Assembly (NCBI GenBank): GCA_039621445.1 | Contig: CP154956.1 | Coordinates: forward strand, 33,329,437-33,393,436 | DNA length: 64,000 bases | Direction of reading: 5' to 3' | DNA from: Euglena gracilis | Taxonomy: Eukaryota; Euglenida; Euglenophyceae; Euglenales | The notes under the pieces: generated by a model | What the model saw: only the letters and a program-made list of their open reading frames with translations | Told to the model about the DNA's origin: nothing | Databases searched by the model: none | Shown here: piece after piece, positions 9,901-21,281 of the stretch | Position numbering within the stretch: position 1 is the first letter of the stretch | Layout: each line of letters begins with the position of its first letter | Program-made: the position numbers and the translations under genes

Positions 9901-12900
9901 ATGGCCGCCTCGTCTGAGACGCTGGTGTTGCAGCTGGACCAGCTGCGGGGGTACCTTGCCGGCGCACCTCCGGCGGATGGTTGGGCGATCCTGGAGGACG
10001 CCCTCCGAAGAGGCCACCTGGGAGCCCTCAACCTGGTGGAGACGGGCCTGGCCGTCAGGGCCAACCGCCGGTCCCGTCGCAGCCTGCGGGAGGTACGGCG
10101 GGAGTACACCCGGCCCCCGTCCGAGCGGCCGATGTGGATGGCCCGCTTCACCGACGGGCTGCTGGCGCTGTGGAGGACGCTGCGACGGCTGGCCGTGCCC
10201 TTCGGCGAGCTGGTCACGCCGGCGGCCGCCCTGGCCCCCGCCCCGGCGCAGCAGACGCTGCAGAACCTGCCCCGCGCTACCCGTCGACTGCTGCGGCCCG
10301 CCGGTCTGGTGGGCCCCACGGAGGAGCTGGTGCGGGAGCGGGCGCGAAGGGCCCGGGACGCGGTGCTGCGGGCGTTGGACGGCCACCAGTGCGTGCTGTG
10401 GCTGGACAACTTCTGCTGGCTGCGGTGGGGCACGGACCCCACCCAGCCCAGCTACAGCCGCAACGTCACCGCCCTGGGTTCAGGGTGCCTACTCTGTCTT
10501 CTACTGTTGTCGAAGTGGGCCTGACGATGACCATCCGTGCATGACAAGACGTGCGCAGTTTTCCGCCTGGGAATGTTCTGTCTTATAAAATGCACTGAAT
10601 GAATGAACTGCTCAAGAACACCACGAGTTGGGGTGACGCAGTTGGTGACAAGGGACAGGTGAACGGCGACACTGGTGAAAACAGAGCTGAACATCCCCCA
10701 AGGTGTGTACAGGGTTCAGTACAAAGGTGGTTGTCAGACGCGTGTGTGCGGGTTTCCGTGTAACCAGTGTTGGTTTGTACGGAAACCCGCACACTTCAGG
10801 GTTGTGTATGCGTACATGTACGTACCTGGTTGGCTCAGTGAGCAGGCCCTCTGTGCGGTGACTGCTGCAGATCGACCCCCTGCGAACTCGTCAGGGCACT
10901 TTGACGCGGTCCGTGACGTTCCCCGTGTCCACGGGTCACCCGGAGTTCGGGACGGTGGTGCAGCACCTCCGCTGGGCGGCCGACCTGTGCCTGCAGTCGG
11001 CGAAGAAGCTGCACCAGGCGGTGCGCGGCCTCCACCGGGCGGAGCTCTCGGTGGACAACGTCCGCGTCCCGCTGGACATGCAGCGGGACGCGATGCGGTC
11101 GCTGCGGTGGAGGCCCTTCTCCCTGACCGAGCAGACGGTCAGCTCGAACCGGGACCTCCTCCAGCTCCTGGAGACCGTGCTGCAGCTGCAGGCGCGGTCG
11201 GGCCGTCAGCTGCCCCTCCTGGTGGATGAGAACATCCACTACCGCATCCTCCGCCTCCTGTACTCGGCCCCGGCGCTGCGCTTCCGGATGGGGGAGCACC
11301 TCGCCAACGTCCCCCTGCTGTACGGCATCTGGCATGCCTACAAGCACACGGTGACGGTGGTGTACCGGGCGTTCTTCCCGGTGCTGGCCCACCTGGAGGT
11401 GCCGGTTGGCGCCGGGGGCAGCCGGCAGCTGCGGGCGGCCCTGCGGTCGCACCGGAAGGTGCTGTACATGGAGAAGCTGTTCGCCAGCCTCCTGTTGACC
11501 CGGGCCGACGTGCTGCCCCAGCCAGGGTGACCACTGCCCGAGCTGGCTGCTTTCAGGCTGCACCTGGTACATGGGGCCAATGTTTGTGCGGTTATCCGCA
11601 CAGTCATGTCGTGGGTCAGTTGGTGTCACATCTCTCCCTTCTGTCCGTCACAGTCTGTCCGCGTTGTGCGGAAACCCGCGTAAAGGACCCTGGTGATAGG
11701 TCACGCAGGCCAACTTTGGGTGAAGACACTTCCAAAGCTCGTCTGTCACTCTGACGCCACCTGGAGGATCGTCTCCGGGAGGAGAGCCAGCGCGTGCACG
11801 TCTCCGCCCCCACTGCGGCCGACGCGTACGGCCCGCAGCTGCTCCTGGGGCTGCACCGCCTCCTCACCTTCTTCCTGCCGGCCCTCCTCCACCTCGGCTT
11901 CAAGGTGCGGCAGTGCACCTGGCGCGGCCGCCCCGACGACGAGGTGAAGGGGGAGACGGCGCGGCAGGTGCTGGAGCGCTGCCTGGTCCTGCAGGCCCAC
12001 CTCGAGCGGGCCATGAGTCCGCATGGCCTCCCCTCGGAGTACATGCGGACCATCTCCCTGGCCCTGCTGACCTGGCAGCCGTGGATGTCCCGCCTTCCCG
12101 GGTGCGTCTTCGTGGAGGAGGCCGGCGAGGCGATGCTGTCGCGCCTGTCGGGTGCCTGCCGTCGGTCGCCGTACGTCACGGACTTCCGGGGCACCCTGCA
12201 GCTGTTCCTCGGCCTGCCGCCGCCGTCGGGGGCGCCGCACGCCAGCCGGGGTTCCCTGCGGCTGGGACTGGTCGCCGAGATGATGACCCGCCGGGTGCGC
12301 CAGCTGGCGGACCACCCCGAGGGCCGCCCCTTCCCCCGCCGGGTGGACGCCACGCGGATCGCCTGGGTGGACGCCTCTGAGGTGGAGTTCCCCCGGTGGG
12401 GGTCCCCGCCCATCCTGCCGGAGATCGTGGACGTCCGGGCGCTGGAGGCCCTGATGCGGACCTCCCTCCTGACGTTGGTGAGCGGCCGGGCCCTGACCCC
12501 CGACATCCTGGTCTGGATGCGGGAGAACGTCGGGCCGGTGGACCCCCAGGAGTTCGCCCGTCGCCAGCGGGCGATGGACAACTTCCTCCACCAGCGGCAG
12601 CGGCGGCGCCGCAGCCCTACGCCTCCGGGGGACGTCGAACCGGCGACCAGCGGGCAGGCGGAAACCCGCGCAGAGGCGGCGGCCCGTGCGGAAACCCGCG
12701 CAGCAGCAGAACCTGCACCGCCGGGGATGAGGCCTGCTGAGGAGTCCCCGGTGGAGGGCCGGGTGCGGTTCACCCCGGAGGAGCCCAGTTCCTCCGCGGC
12801 CGAGGCGGCGGTGGTGCAGCCGCCTGCGGTGCAACCGGGATGGCCGGCGCTGGAGCTGCCCGAGGCGGAGAGCCTGTACGAGCCGCCCAGTACAGCGGAG

Positions 12901-13053
12901 TCGCTGTACGAGCCCCCGGGCACGCTGTCCGAGGGGTACGTCTCCCCGGCGGCCTCAGACGGCCTCGGCAGTCTGGGGGAGCTGCTGAGCAGCCGCCCGA
13001 CGTCATCGGGGTCCTCCTCCTCGGATGAGGACCTCAGTCTCTCCCCGGCGGCG
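9901..13053 (+). CDS. transposase-like protein, N-terminal exons 1-3 of the element gene
   Basis: Three GC-rich exons: about 9901-10465/10484, 10871-11526, and about 11767/11787-13053. The start ATG at 9901 follows an A-run and opens MAASSETLVLQLDQL. Exon 1 ends with a conserved-looking WLDNFCWLRWGTDP stretch (Asp near residue 169). Exon 2 contains LPLLVDENIHYRILRLLY and then LLYGIWHAYKHTV. Asp-rich strands spaced like this, followed by a Trp-His helix, resemble the RNase-H-fold core of eukaryotic cut-and-paste transposases. I do not recognise the family, and the catalytic residues are guesses. Exon 3 (about 425 residues) is helical and then becomes a Ser/Glu/Pro-rich linker ending SSSSDEDLSLSPAA before a GTGTGT donor. 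If that donor is not used, the protein ends at a stop near 13164. The exon 1 donor is unresolved: phase fits GTCACC at 10465, while GTTCAG and GTGCCT nearby do not preserve the frame of exon 2. Confidence 0.6.
12656..12702 (+). repeat. CGG-N4-CCG palindromes inside coding sequence
   Basis: Two copies of the element's palindrome (GCGGAAACCCGCG type, near 12659 and 12690) fall inside exon 3. They are translated as a repeated AETRA peptide. This shows the motif was tolerated within the reading frame. Confidence 0.7.
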
Positions 13054-13394
13054 GTGTGTCCCTACCGGACCCCGGTCTTTCTACGTGGTCCTGAACCTTT
13101 CTGTATATCAGGGAGTCAGATGGAGGCCTTCAGAGCGAGGGTGAGGGTTTGTTTCAGAATGTAAAGGGGGTGGCGGGCGGGTTTCCGTGCAAAAGCATTC
13201 TCCACCCAGCCAGAAGGGGGGTGCTCTGCGGGGTGGTCACTGCTGTGTTTCCTTTAATGACAATTATTTTTTTGATTGAACTGACTGTCCCAGATTTTGT
13301 GCTTATTTATATTCACAAAAGTGTTTGTGTGGGGACTGTTTCTGACCTGAATTTCCTTCATTTCGGCTGTTTTCACGCTGCCTCGTTTTTTTAG

Positions 13395-16300
13395 ACCTCT
13401 GATGGCAGCCCGGAAGCCCACGGCGCCCACTCGCTCGGCGACGGAGCTGGTGTCGAAGACCCCGACCCCGCTGGCCCGTGTCCGGAGGGGGTCTGGAGCT
13501 GGCTGGTGTGGTTCTGTACTTTTTTTTGGCCGTACAATCGTCCGAGGGTGTTTGACGGTTCCTCATTCCTGGGATGTTTTCGAAAGTACAGGAGAAGTCA
13601 CTCCGTTTGTTGGACGACACTCACCCAGTTTGTTTCAGTGTCATTGACGCCCTTTGGTTTCTACAGCTGTGCGGGTTTCCGTGCAAACCGCTCAGATTTG
13701 AGTTTGGCGTGCGCGTGCAGCAGACAGACCAGTTCAAACCCTGGAGAGCCAGACAGCCTCCGCGCCTTGACGTGTTGGTGCTGGACGAGACCCTCACGCG
13801 AGGGCAGGTGCGGCGGGTCGAAAAGGCCCACGTGGACAGCCTCGTCAAGGCGTTCACGGAGAACCCGCCGGTGGGGGCCCTGAGCTTCGTGGTGTGGCCG
13901 GAGCAGGGTGTGTTTTGTTTCTGCGAGCATAGTTGGCCAGCCTGTCTGTATTCATGGATGTTGTAAATGGCGGCGGATGCTTCCCACGTGACGAAATAAT
14001 GAAATATACACCATTTGTTCTTTTTTTTGGAGTTGGGGTGGTGATCCAGGCGGGAATCCGTGCACCTGAACAAAACTCAGTGGCACTGTTGTCCTCCCTG
14101 TTTTCACAGCGACGGGGAAGTTCGTCATCCTGAGCGGGCAGCACCGCTTCCTGGCGGCCACCCAGGTGGCGGACGCGGCGGTGGCCGACGCGCGGCCGGC
14201 GCCGCAGTGGACCGAGTGGTTCAACTGCCACACGGTGCTGGGGTCGGCCAGCCTCGAGGAGAGGCAGCGCGTGGCGGGGAGCATGCAAGCCCGGGACGGG
14301 ACGGTGAGGGAGATGTCCCTCAGCCAGCGGGTGGAGTGGCTGGAGCGGGAGGTGGAGCGGGAGCGGCCGGGGGCGGTGCCGGACGGCGAGGCGGGGACCG
14401 CCGCCCGCCTGACGGTGAACCGGACGGAGCTGCTGAAGCGGGTGTACGTGAAGACGGGGTGCACGGAGGCGTCCCACGGCAAGATGGTGTGTGCGCGGAT
14501 TTCCGTGTGCGCTGTTTTCCGTTTGATGCAATGCACGGATTCCCGCTGACACGGCTGGCTTCCTTTCTTTTTTTTGCTTGTCAGAGGGAGAGTGAGTGCG
14601 CGCACCCTGTCCTTTGATATTCCAGCTATCACGTACACATCACTCCCCCCCCCCCCAACTCTCCCTGACCTCATCTGTGCAGGACAACTGGGTGAAGTCC
14701 ATGCAGCCGCTGGCGGAGTGGCTGCTGCACAGCGGGCGGCCGGTGGTGGAGGCGGTGCGGGCGCTGGAGGCGCGCCCCACGACGGGGGTGGCGGCGGCGC
14801 TGTCCCCGTACGCGTTCAAGGCGATCGAGCAGCTGTACGACCCGCAGGACTACGTCGCCCTGACGAGGGAGATGCTGGACGAGGCGGCGAAGGCGACGAC
14901 GGTGCGGCTGGTTCGGATGTCCATTTCACTGTCTGTCTCCGTTGGGACTCTGCCCGCACTTTCACACAGACAGCCAGACACAGGCGCACGCACACAAGGA
15001 AACTGTGATCATACGGGGGACAGTTCAACCAGTTTTACTGTTCGAGTGGATACAGAGACAGTACGCGGTAAACCGCACACCACACCATGCGCGCTGGGGT
15101 GGAATGTGACGGGGGAGGAATGGCACTCCGCCGTCAAGGCGGTGGTGGGGACGCTGATCCGCCGCCGCACGTGGACGTGGCTGCTGATGCACCCGGACCT
15201 TCACCACGTTCACCCGACCCGCCGTATGTCTACTCTGCGCTGTCTTCCGCACTGTGTGACCACACGGTTTATTCTTAAGGTTGTGGTTCTCAGGCGGATT
15301 TCCGTGCAGATCTCCATTTTGACATTCTCATGCGGGTTTCCGTGGAAAGACGCTTGTACATGAAAGCGTGTGTAGTGATGGGATTCTTTGCTGAAGTCAC
15401 CGTTCTCGTGCTCAGGTACCCTGGCCATGGTGCCCAGCCTGGAGCAGAGCATGGACAGCGCGGACATCAAGGTGCCGCTCACCGGTACCAACTGGCGCTG
15501 GTCGGCCCAGCACCCGTGCGCAGGACTATCCAGGACACGTGTGTGCACTTTTTCCCTTTACCTTTGGTTAGTTGCACATGATTTTTTTTTGGTACACGGG
15601 AACCCGCGTGAAATATCACAAGTCACATCAGAATGTCACGGAGTGCAGCTGTTTCATTTTTGTATGTCCTGGCTCAGGATTCTCCCTGCGATGTCTGAGG
15701 GTCGGGGGGGTCCTGAGTCCGGCCACCGCGGGAGGCGGTCCTCCGCTCCCCCCTGTGGGGGACTGAGCGCTACGCCCCCCTGCGGGCGCGGCTGGCCCAG
15801 CCGCTCGCCGAGCCCACGGTGCGGTACGGGGGCCGCTTCTGCACCCTGGACCTCAGCGGTGGCGGCGGTCGGCGCGGGGCGGCCACAGCGGCGGCCGGCA
15901 GCAGCCGGGAGGAGGCGGAGGGGTCCCCCAGTCAGCCCACGTCTGGGGAGGGGGAGCTGTTTGAGGCTGGCTCTCCGCGGGCGGGCAGCCGGTCCACCCG
16001 GGGGCGAAGAAGGGCGGAGGCGGCGGAGCGTGGGGAGAGTCCCGAGCCGTCCCGCCTGGCGCACGTGGTCCCCCTCCACCCCACCGCGGGGATGCCGCGG
16101 GAGATCATGGAGCTGAACGTCGACGCGGTGGTGGTGGAGGTCCCGGACGGGCTGAGCGACGCCGACGTCCACCCTGAGCTCCTGAGACTGTGGAGCCGCG
16201 GGGTGCCGTTCGTGGCCACGGGGCGGGCGTTCGCCATCGGGGCCCTGCAGCAGACCCTGCAGAAGGGCATGGACGTCCCCGACGAGATGCGTCGTGTGGA

Positions 16301-18373
16301 CGTCACCCTGCACCGGCCGGTGAAGTCCAACGTGGACCGCACCTACCTCTTCAACGTCACCACCGTCACCGCCCTCTTCAGCAGCAAGACGGACTTTCGG
16401 GTGTGCACACCCTTCGTTTCGGTTTTTATTTTAAGCAACAGACTGTTCTCTCTTTTTTTGGGGGGGGGGCACGGGAATCCGCACAACTTTGTGGAGTGCA
16501 CGGGAATCCGCACAGGACAGATACACACCCGTGCACACAGGGGATAATGTCCGTGCACACGAACGTTTCTTAAGATCTATGCTGTGACTCAGAAAATCAA
16601 TGTTCCACTGCCGTGAGGTGTTGGCACACCTTCATCTCCCCCCACAGGTGCCGCGGCAGATCACCCTCGTGGGACAGGGTCAGGGCTGTGTTTACACTGA
16701 ACAAACAAAAAAGCAACATCACAATGACACCATTGGTCAGTTCATAGGTATTGGTACAGTTCTGTTCATCGAAATGATTCCAGGTCCAGGTTAGACGGTT
16801 TTCCGTCCACTTCTCGTGATTATTCCATTTCTCCTGGTGAAAGAACGACGTTTAGTTCCACAGGGTGAATTTCTTTTGGCCAATTCCCTTTTCAATCCGC
16901 ACTCGGCTTCCCTCCCGCCTGAAGCTGAGACACAGCTCTGCGGGGGAGGGGCCGCCCACCCTGCCGGTGGAGGTGGCGTGGTGGCTGCTGGCGCGGCTGC
17001 ACGTGGAGGCCCACGACTGGGTGCTGGCGGTCACCCGCCACGCCGCCCTCCCGGCGGACCTCGCCACCCGGCTGCAGGTCCCCATCGGCGTCATCTGGGG
17101 GGACCCCGACCTCCTGGAGGAGGCGGACGAGGCGATGCAGCTGCGGGTGGACCAGCTGCAGCGCGAGATCAAAGTGGCCGACGGGAAGCCGGCCATCCCG
17201 TGGGATCAGGGCGCCACCCCAGTGCAGGCCAGACGAAGGGGGGGGGGGACGTTTGCCCGTATCGACTCTGCGTGCATGAGCCGTCAGTACAGCATCGGAA
17301 CGCGACGCACAGCGTGCACGCGGTTTCCCGCGCACAGTGCACGCGTGCGGATTCCCGTGGAGCGGTGTGCTTGGCTGTTGCTATGACTGGTTTCTTCGTT
17401 TTCCATCCCGCCCCACCTGGGTGGTGGCCCCTGTGGCCATCAACGTCCACCACCGCATCACCCACCACGAGCCCCTGGACGTCTCCGGCCGGGGCGGGCT
17501 GGAGGAGGAGGAGGAGAAGGGGGAGAAGGAAGAGGAGGACATGCCCCCCCGGCCAAAGAAGAAGGAGCCGGAGAAGAAGGGCCGGGAGCCCTCGCCCCCG
17601 CCGCCAGCCAAGGGGCGGGGCAAGAAGGAGACCCCCGCCAAGGGGAAGGAGAAGGAGAAGGCCCCCCCGGCCGCCAAGGGGAAGGAGAAGGGGAAGGAGA
17701 GGGCCCCTGCCGCGAAGGAGCCTGAGGCCCCGGTGACGCCGGCCAAGCAGCCGTCGGCCGGCGGCGGCGCGGCGGCGGCGGGCCGCAAGGGGGCCTCCAC
17801 CCCCTCCGGGCTGCGGAAGGGCGCGGCCGCACCGCCAGCAGCGGCGCAGGAGCCGCCGGCGCCGGAGACCCCGGTGACGGGCCGCAAGCGCACGGCCCGC
17901 ACCCCGCCGCCCGCCGAGTCCGCCGCCGGTGAACCGGAGGACGAGATTGAGGAGATCGTCCCGCGACCGCCCCCAACACGGTCCCCCCTTCAGCGTGTGT
18001 CCTATCAATGTGCTCCTTCAGCCCCTGGGTTTTGCAGCCACAGCTTGGCACGCGGGAAACCGCACACGTGCGTCTTCTTCTGCGCTGCACGGAAACCCGC
18101 ACACAATCTCCTATACTCTTTTTTTGGGTTCAGGAGGTTTTGCGTGCACACAGCCTGTGCCCTTACAAAATCTGGACGGATCTAGGACCTTCTCCTCGTC
18201 AGTGATGTTCTGCTTGCAAAGTGCACGGGAAACCGCACACAGCTTGCTGACTCATTCGGTACACGCGTACACCCCTCCCTCCCTCCTCCAAACCATCAAG
18301 TCCAAGGGGGGAGGGTCAGCTGAAGAAGAAGCCCACGCCGGCCGGCGCGCTGGAGGAGCTGCTCAACGTGTGA
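13395..18373 (+). CDS. ParB/sulfiredoxin-like domain protein with basic tail, element gene exons 4-14
   Basis: Approximate exons: 13395-13505, 13721-13907, 14110-14486, 14683-14901, 15118-15223, 15416-15484, 15718-16400, 16648-16678, about 16856-17210, about 17410-17994, and about 18314-18373 (TGA at 18371-18373). The phases of 13721-13907, 14110-14486, 14683-14901, 15118-15223, 15416-15484 and 15718 agree with each other. Exon 13721-13907 reads PPRLDVLVLDETLTRGQV then HVDSLVKAF. Across the next junction comes KFVILSGQHRFLAATQ, which matches the ParB/Srx pattern with its G-x-H-R nucleotide-binding box. Helical exons follow. Near the end is a Lys/Glu/Pro/Ala-rich segment (about 17500-17900) like a nuclear or DNA-binding tail. 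The phase-0 junction at 13053/13395 favours a fusion with the upstream transposase-like exons; alternatively a separate protein starts at the ATG at 13402 (MAARKPTAPTRSATE), but that frame runs into stops at the next splice junction. Role (DNA binding, nuclease or NTPase) is unknown. Confidence 0.6.
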
Positions 18374-19779
18374 GCAGCAGCGCGGGCCGGGCGGGCCGGG
18401 CGGGCGGGGCGGGGCGCGGCGGGGCGGCAGGCAGCCGCCATCCCCACCGAGTGCACGGCCGTGGACGGCCGTGGGCGGCCGACGGGAGCAGCTCTCTCTG
18501 CCCCCTGCTGTGTGGACCGCCCGAGGCTCTTGAACCTGGGACCGCCCGCTGCTTTTGTTTTTCGTGTGTCACACACCCTCACCGCACACCCACTGCCCCG
18601 GGGACTGCCCAAACGACTTTCACCTTTCGACGGGAACCCAGCCCCTGGATCACTCCATCAAACCGTTTTTTTTTTTTCACCTGGGACCCACCAGACGCCC
18701 CAACCGCCGTGTGAGGTCCAGGGCACACATTCTGGTCTCCCATTCAATGCGCCCAACCAAACCTTTTGTGACTGTGTATGGAGTGTGTAAATCCCTCTCT
18801 GACACATACCCCTCTCTGAGACCACATCTCGTGTGCCCTGGACCTGGACCACCCATTCGGCTGTCCGTTCGTCCCCTCCGTGTGCTCTCTCCCTTTTTCC
18901 CCTCTGGACCGCCCACAGAGACTTCGTCTCGCTCTCTTCCCCCCGGGACCAAGGACCCCTCCAGGACCAGGACCAGTGCTGCACGGTGATCCGCACACAC
19001 ACACACCCTTCCCCTCCCACCCTTCTTTCTGTCGTTGCGCTTCGTGTGCTATCGCAGTCTCTCTCTGGCAGGCGGGCGGTGAGGGGGAGGGGGCATGGGA
19101 GGAGGGCTGCCTTGGGTTAGGTTCCCCAGTGGATGTCACGTCCAGTTCCAAGTCCAACGTCCCCACGAGTTTCCCACACGTTTTTGCACGGATAACCGCA
19201 CAATTACACTTTTAACCATTCACAGTCACTCAGCCCCCTCTCGTAGTGTTAACCCCTTCGCGCATGCTGCATCTGTCCTGTGCGGTTTCCCGCCTAACAG
19301 ACCATCTGTCAAAAATTACAGAATCAGTTCCGCAGTGGTGTTCGTTTCCCCCTCCCGTCACTGGTCGTTGGCACTCACCAGTCCTCCAAAAGTGCACGGG
19401 TTGCTTACGCGGGTGCCTCTCCGTCACAGGTTTCGCCATGTCACCCCCCTCCCGGAGGTGGGGTCCGGCTCCGTCGTGACACGGCCGGGGCTTCGACGGT
19501 CAGGTGTTCTCCCACCCCTTCTGCGTTTTCACATTTTCGGCCAGGTTTCTGGGGGGTATTTCACAAAACCACCCCTTTTCAGCCATTAATTTCCAAAATC
19601 GGTCACGTGTCAAAACTGTGGAAACAGGCGGAAACCCGCGTACAATTTCGGGGTTGCAGTAACTATCACAAATATCAGTTGAGTTTCGGGGGGGTGGCCT
19701 ACACGGAAACCCGCACACCTGGACCGCCTAAAAAAATGGAAATTTGGAAATTTGGAAAATTTGGAAATTTGCATAAAAT
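18374..19779. other. right arm of the large element, non-coding
   Basis: No convincing exon after the stop at 18371-18373. Pyrimidine-rich sequence carries further CGG-N4-CCG palindromes near 18984, 19187, 19283, 19630 and 19706. It ends in A/T-rich sequence next to the right inverted repeat. No clear AATAAA signal follows the stop closely. Confidence 0.5.
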
Positions 19780-19802
19780 TTGGGCAATTCGCGCCGCCTA
19801 AG
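19780..19802 (-). repeat. right terminal inverted repeat, 23 bp
   Basis: Begins TTGGGCAATTCG and ends GCCGCCTAAG, the exact reverse complement of the left end at 7054-7076. Confidence 0.85.
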
Positions 19803-19807
19803 CCTGA
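19803..19807. repeat. target-site duplication, right copy (CCTGA)
   Basis: Direct repeat of 7049-7053, immediately outside the right terminal inverted repeat. Confidence 0.7.
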
Positions 19808-19930
19808 TGGAGCCCCAGCCCAAAAACCACCCCCCAACCCCCAACAGGGAGCCAAACGCTACATCACAATGCACAATGCCATCACAATGCACAGCACCGA
19901 GCCGTTGCCCCAACCAACCCACCCACCCAC

Positions 19931-20059
19931 AGCCTGGGGGAGTGCCCGCAGCGGGCCGTCATCGTCCTCTGGGAACGAGACCACCGCCCGGCCAGACGCC
20001 ACCGCCGTCACTGGCACGCACGGCGTCTGCAGCTCCCGGCGGAGGTGGTCCGCCACGTC
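19931..20059 (-). CDS. helicase-gene exon next to the large element
   Basis: A 43-codon exon between a GTTCAG acceptor and a GTGGGT donor. It reads DVADHLRRELQTPCVPVTAV then ASGRAVVSFPEDDDGPLRAL. The helix-strand-strand pattern with SGRAVVSFP is reminiscent of an RNA-recognition or similar alpha/beta fold, but this is only a resemblance. The right end of the 12.7-kb element lies about 130 bp downstream, inside the following intron. Confidence 0.55.
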
Positions 20060-21004
20060 CTGAACAGACCGGCCAGGGGCAGGGCTGGGCACAGCAAAGC
20101 CTAGTCGGCCCCCCACCTGCCCTTACACCGAAGGCTGCCCCACTCCCTCATCCCCACCCCGCAATCGTGGAACAGCTGGTCCCTCAGCCCTTTACCGTTT
20201 TCCTGGCGGGCGCCGAGTTTTGGGCCATTCTTTTTTCAACGGCACCGTTCCAAACATTGCCAAATGCCGTGCTGGAGAGCGCCTGTGCCCTGTCGGACCC
20301 CCCCTCCTGTCAGACCCCCCTCCTGTCGGGGGGGGGGGGGGGGTAAACAGCGGCACGGTCCAGGTGGCCGATTTTCGAACTAAAATTTTTGCCCCTGAAA
20401 GCAGCCATTTCGGGCACTTTTTGGGTAAAAAACGGCATAAAAATAAAAAATAAACCCTGCACACCCTCTTTATATCGAAGCCTCCCCCCCCCCTGAACAA
20501 GAAACCTTGTGCCGCAAGATTTCCTTGGGCCCCAAAAGCCCCAAAAGCCCCAAAATAACGTTTTGTCCACAGCGTTCACCCAGTCTCCTGGGAGGAAAGT
20601 AGGTCTATCGCCCAGAGAGACTCCGGGATTCGGGAGGAGCCCTGGCCAGCAGGGATGCCGGTCACCGCCACGGAGCCGGCATCGGGGCCAGGCCCGCCCT
20701 ATTCTGGCTGTGGCGCTCATTGCTCACCTCCTCAGCCCCCCACTTTTCCTTCCACCTGCAACTATGCTGTATGCGGGCTGCGGCGTCACCTCCACCTGCT
20801 GCGGTTCCAACCCATCCCCCGGCCCCACCTCCCCCAGCAACCCACCCCTCCAGAAACCGCACCAACCGATTACTTTGGACTGGGTTCCTCTCCGGGATGG
20901 TTCAATCCCTACTCTCAATCAACTCAGCTCGAATGGTGTCCACATTAAAAATTCCGAACCTGGGCGACCAATCATTGGGTTGCCCGGACTGGCAAATCCG
21001 CCGC

Positions 21005-21281
21005 CAGGCTTCTTTTTAAGACCCCCGGGGGGGGGGGAGGGGGGTCCCCCCCCCACCCACCCAGGGTGGCGCGGGACCCCCGGGGGGGGGGGGGGGGGGG
21101 GGGGGGCTAAAGGCAATTTTCAAAAAATTTCGGCGCTTCGCGCTGAAAAGGTATACCCAGCGCCTCCGGCGCAGGACCCCCCCCCGGGGGGGGGGTCCGG
21201 CCCGGACCCACCCACCCACCCCCCCTCCCCCCCCGGGGGGGGGGGGGGGGGGGGGGGTCAGGTGACTTAAAAAGAAGCCTG
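21005..21281 (+). mobile_element. hAT-like MITE, 277 bp, copy A
   Basis: Ends CAGGCTTCTTTTTAAG (21005-21020) and its reverse complement (21266-21281), flanked by a perfect 8-bp duplication TCCGCCGC (20997-21004 and 21282-21289). An 8-bp duplication plus CAGG ends is the usual signature of hAT elements. The interior holds GGCGCTTCGCGCTG hairpins and long poly-G/poly-C stretches, with no coding. Confidence 0.85.

Larger units (their letters stand above)
7054..19802 (+). mobile_element. 12.7-kb DNA transposon-like element with 23-bp TIRs, inserted in a helicase intron
   Basis: Both ends carry the same 23-bp sequence in inverted orientation (7054-7076 and 19780-19802), beginning CTTAGGCGGCGCG. 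The 5-mer CCTGA lies directly outside each end (7049-7053 and 19803-19807), as expected of a target-site duplication. Inside are a non-coding left arm (7.1-9.9 kb), a spliced plus-strand coding region (9901-18373) and a non-coding right arm. All of it is sprinkled with CGG-N4-CCG palindromes. Flanking minus-strand exons (about 19.93-20.06 kb and 6.9 kb) belong to the helicase gene, so the insertion would be intronic and antisense to its host. The ends are seen directly; calling it an autonomous transposon is inference from the coding content. I cannot assign a superfamily: a 5-bp duplication with CTTAGG ends matches nothing I recognise with certainty. Confidence 0.8.

Noticed and set aside
9901-10524. 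Exon 1 read through to its own stop as a complete 207-codon protein
   Set aside because: The end of that frame (GCLLCLLLLSKWA) is unlike the rest, and the following exon continues in a protein-like manner, so splicing is more likely.
11913-12740. Second plus-strand frames rich in Pro/Gly/Arg
   Set aside because: Shadow frames of exon 3; low-complexity composition without motifs.
10835-12923. Long minus-strand frames opposite the element gene (264, 435 and 362 codons)
   Set aside because: High GC opens antisense frames. Their Arg/Pro/Ser-rich composition and lack of motifs contrast with the plus-strand frames that join in phase across GT/AG borders.
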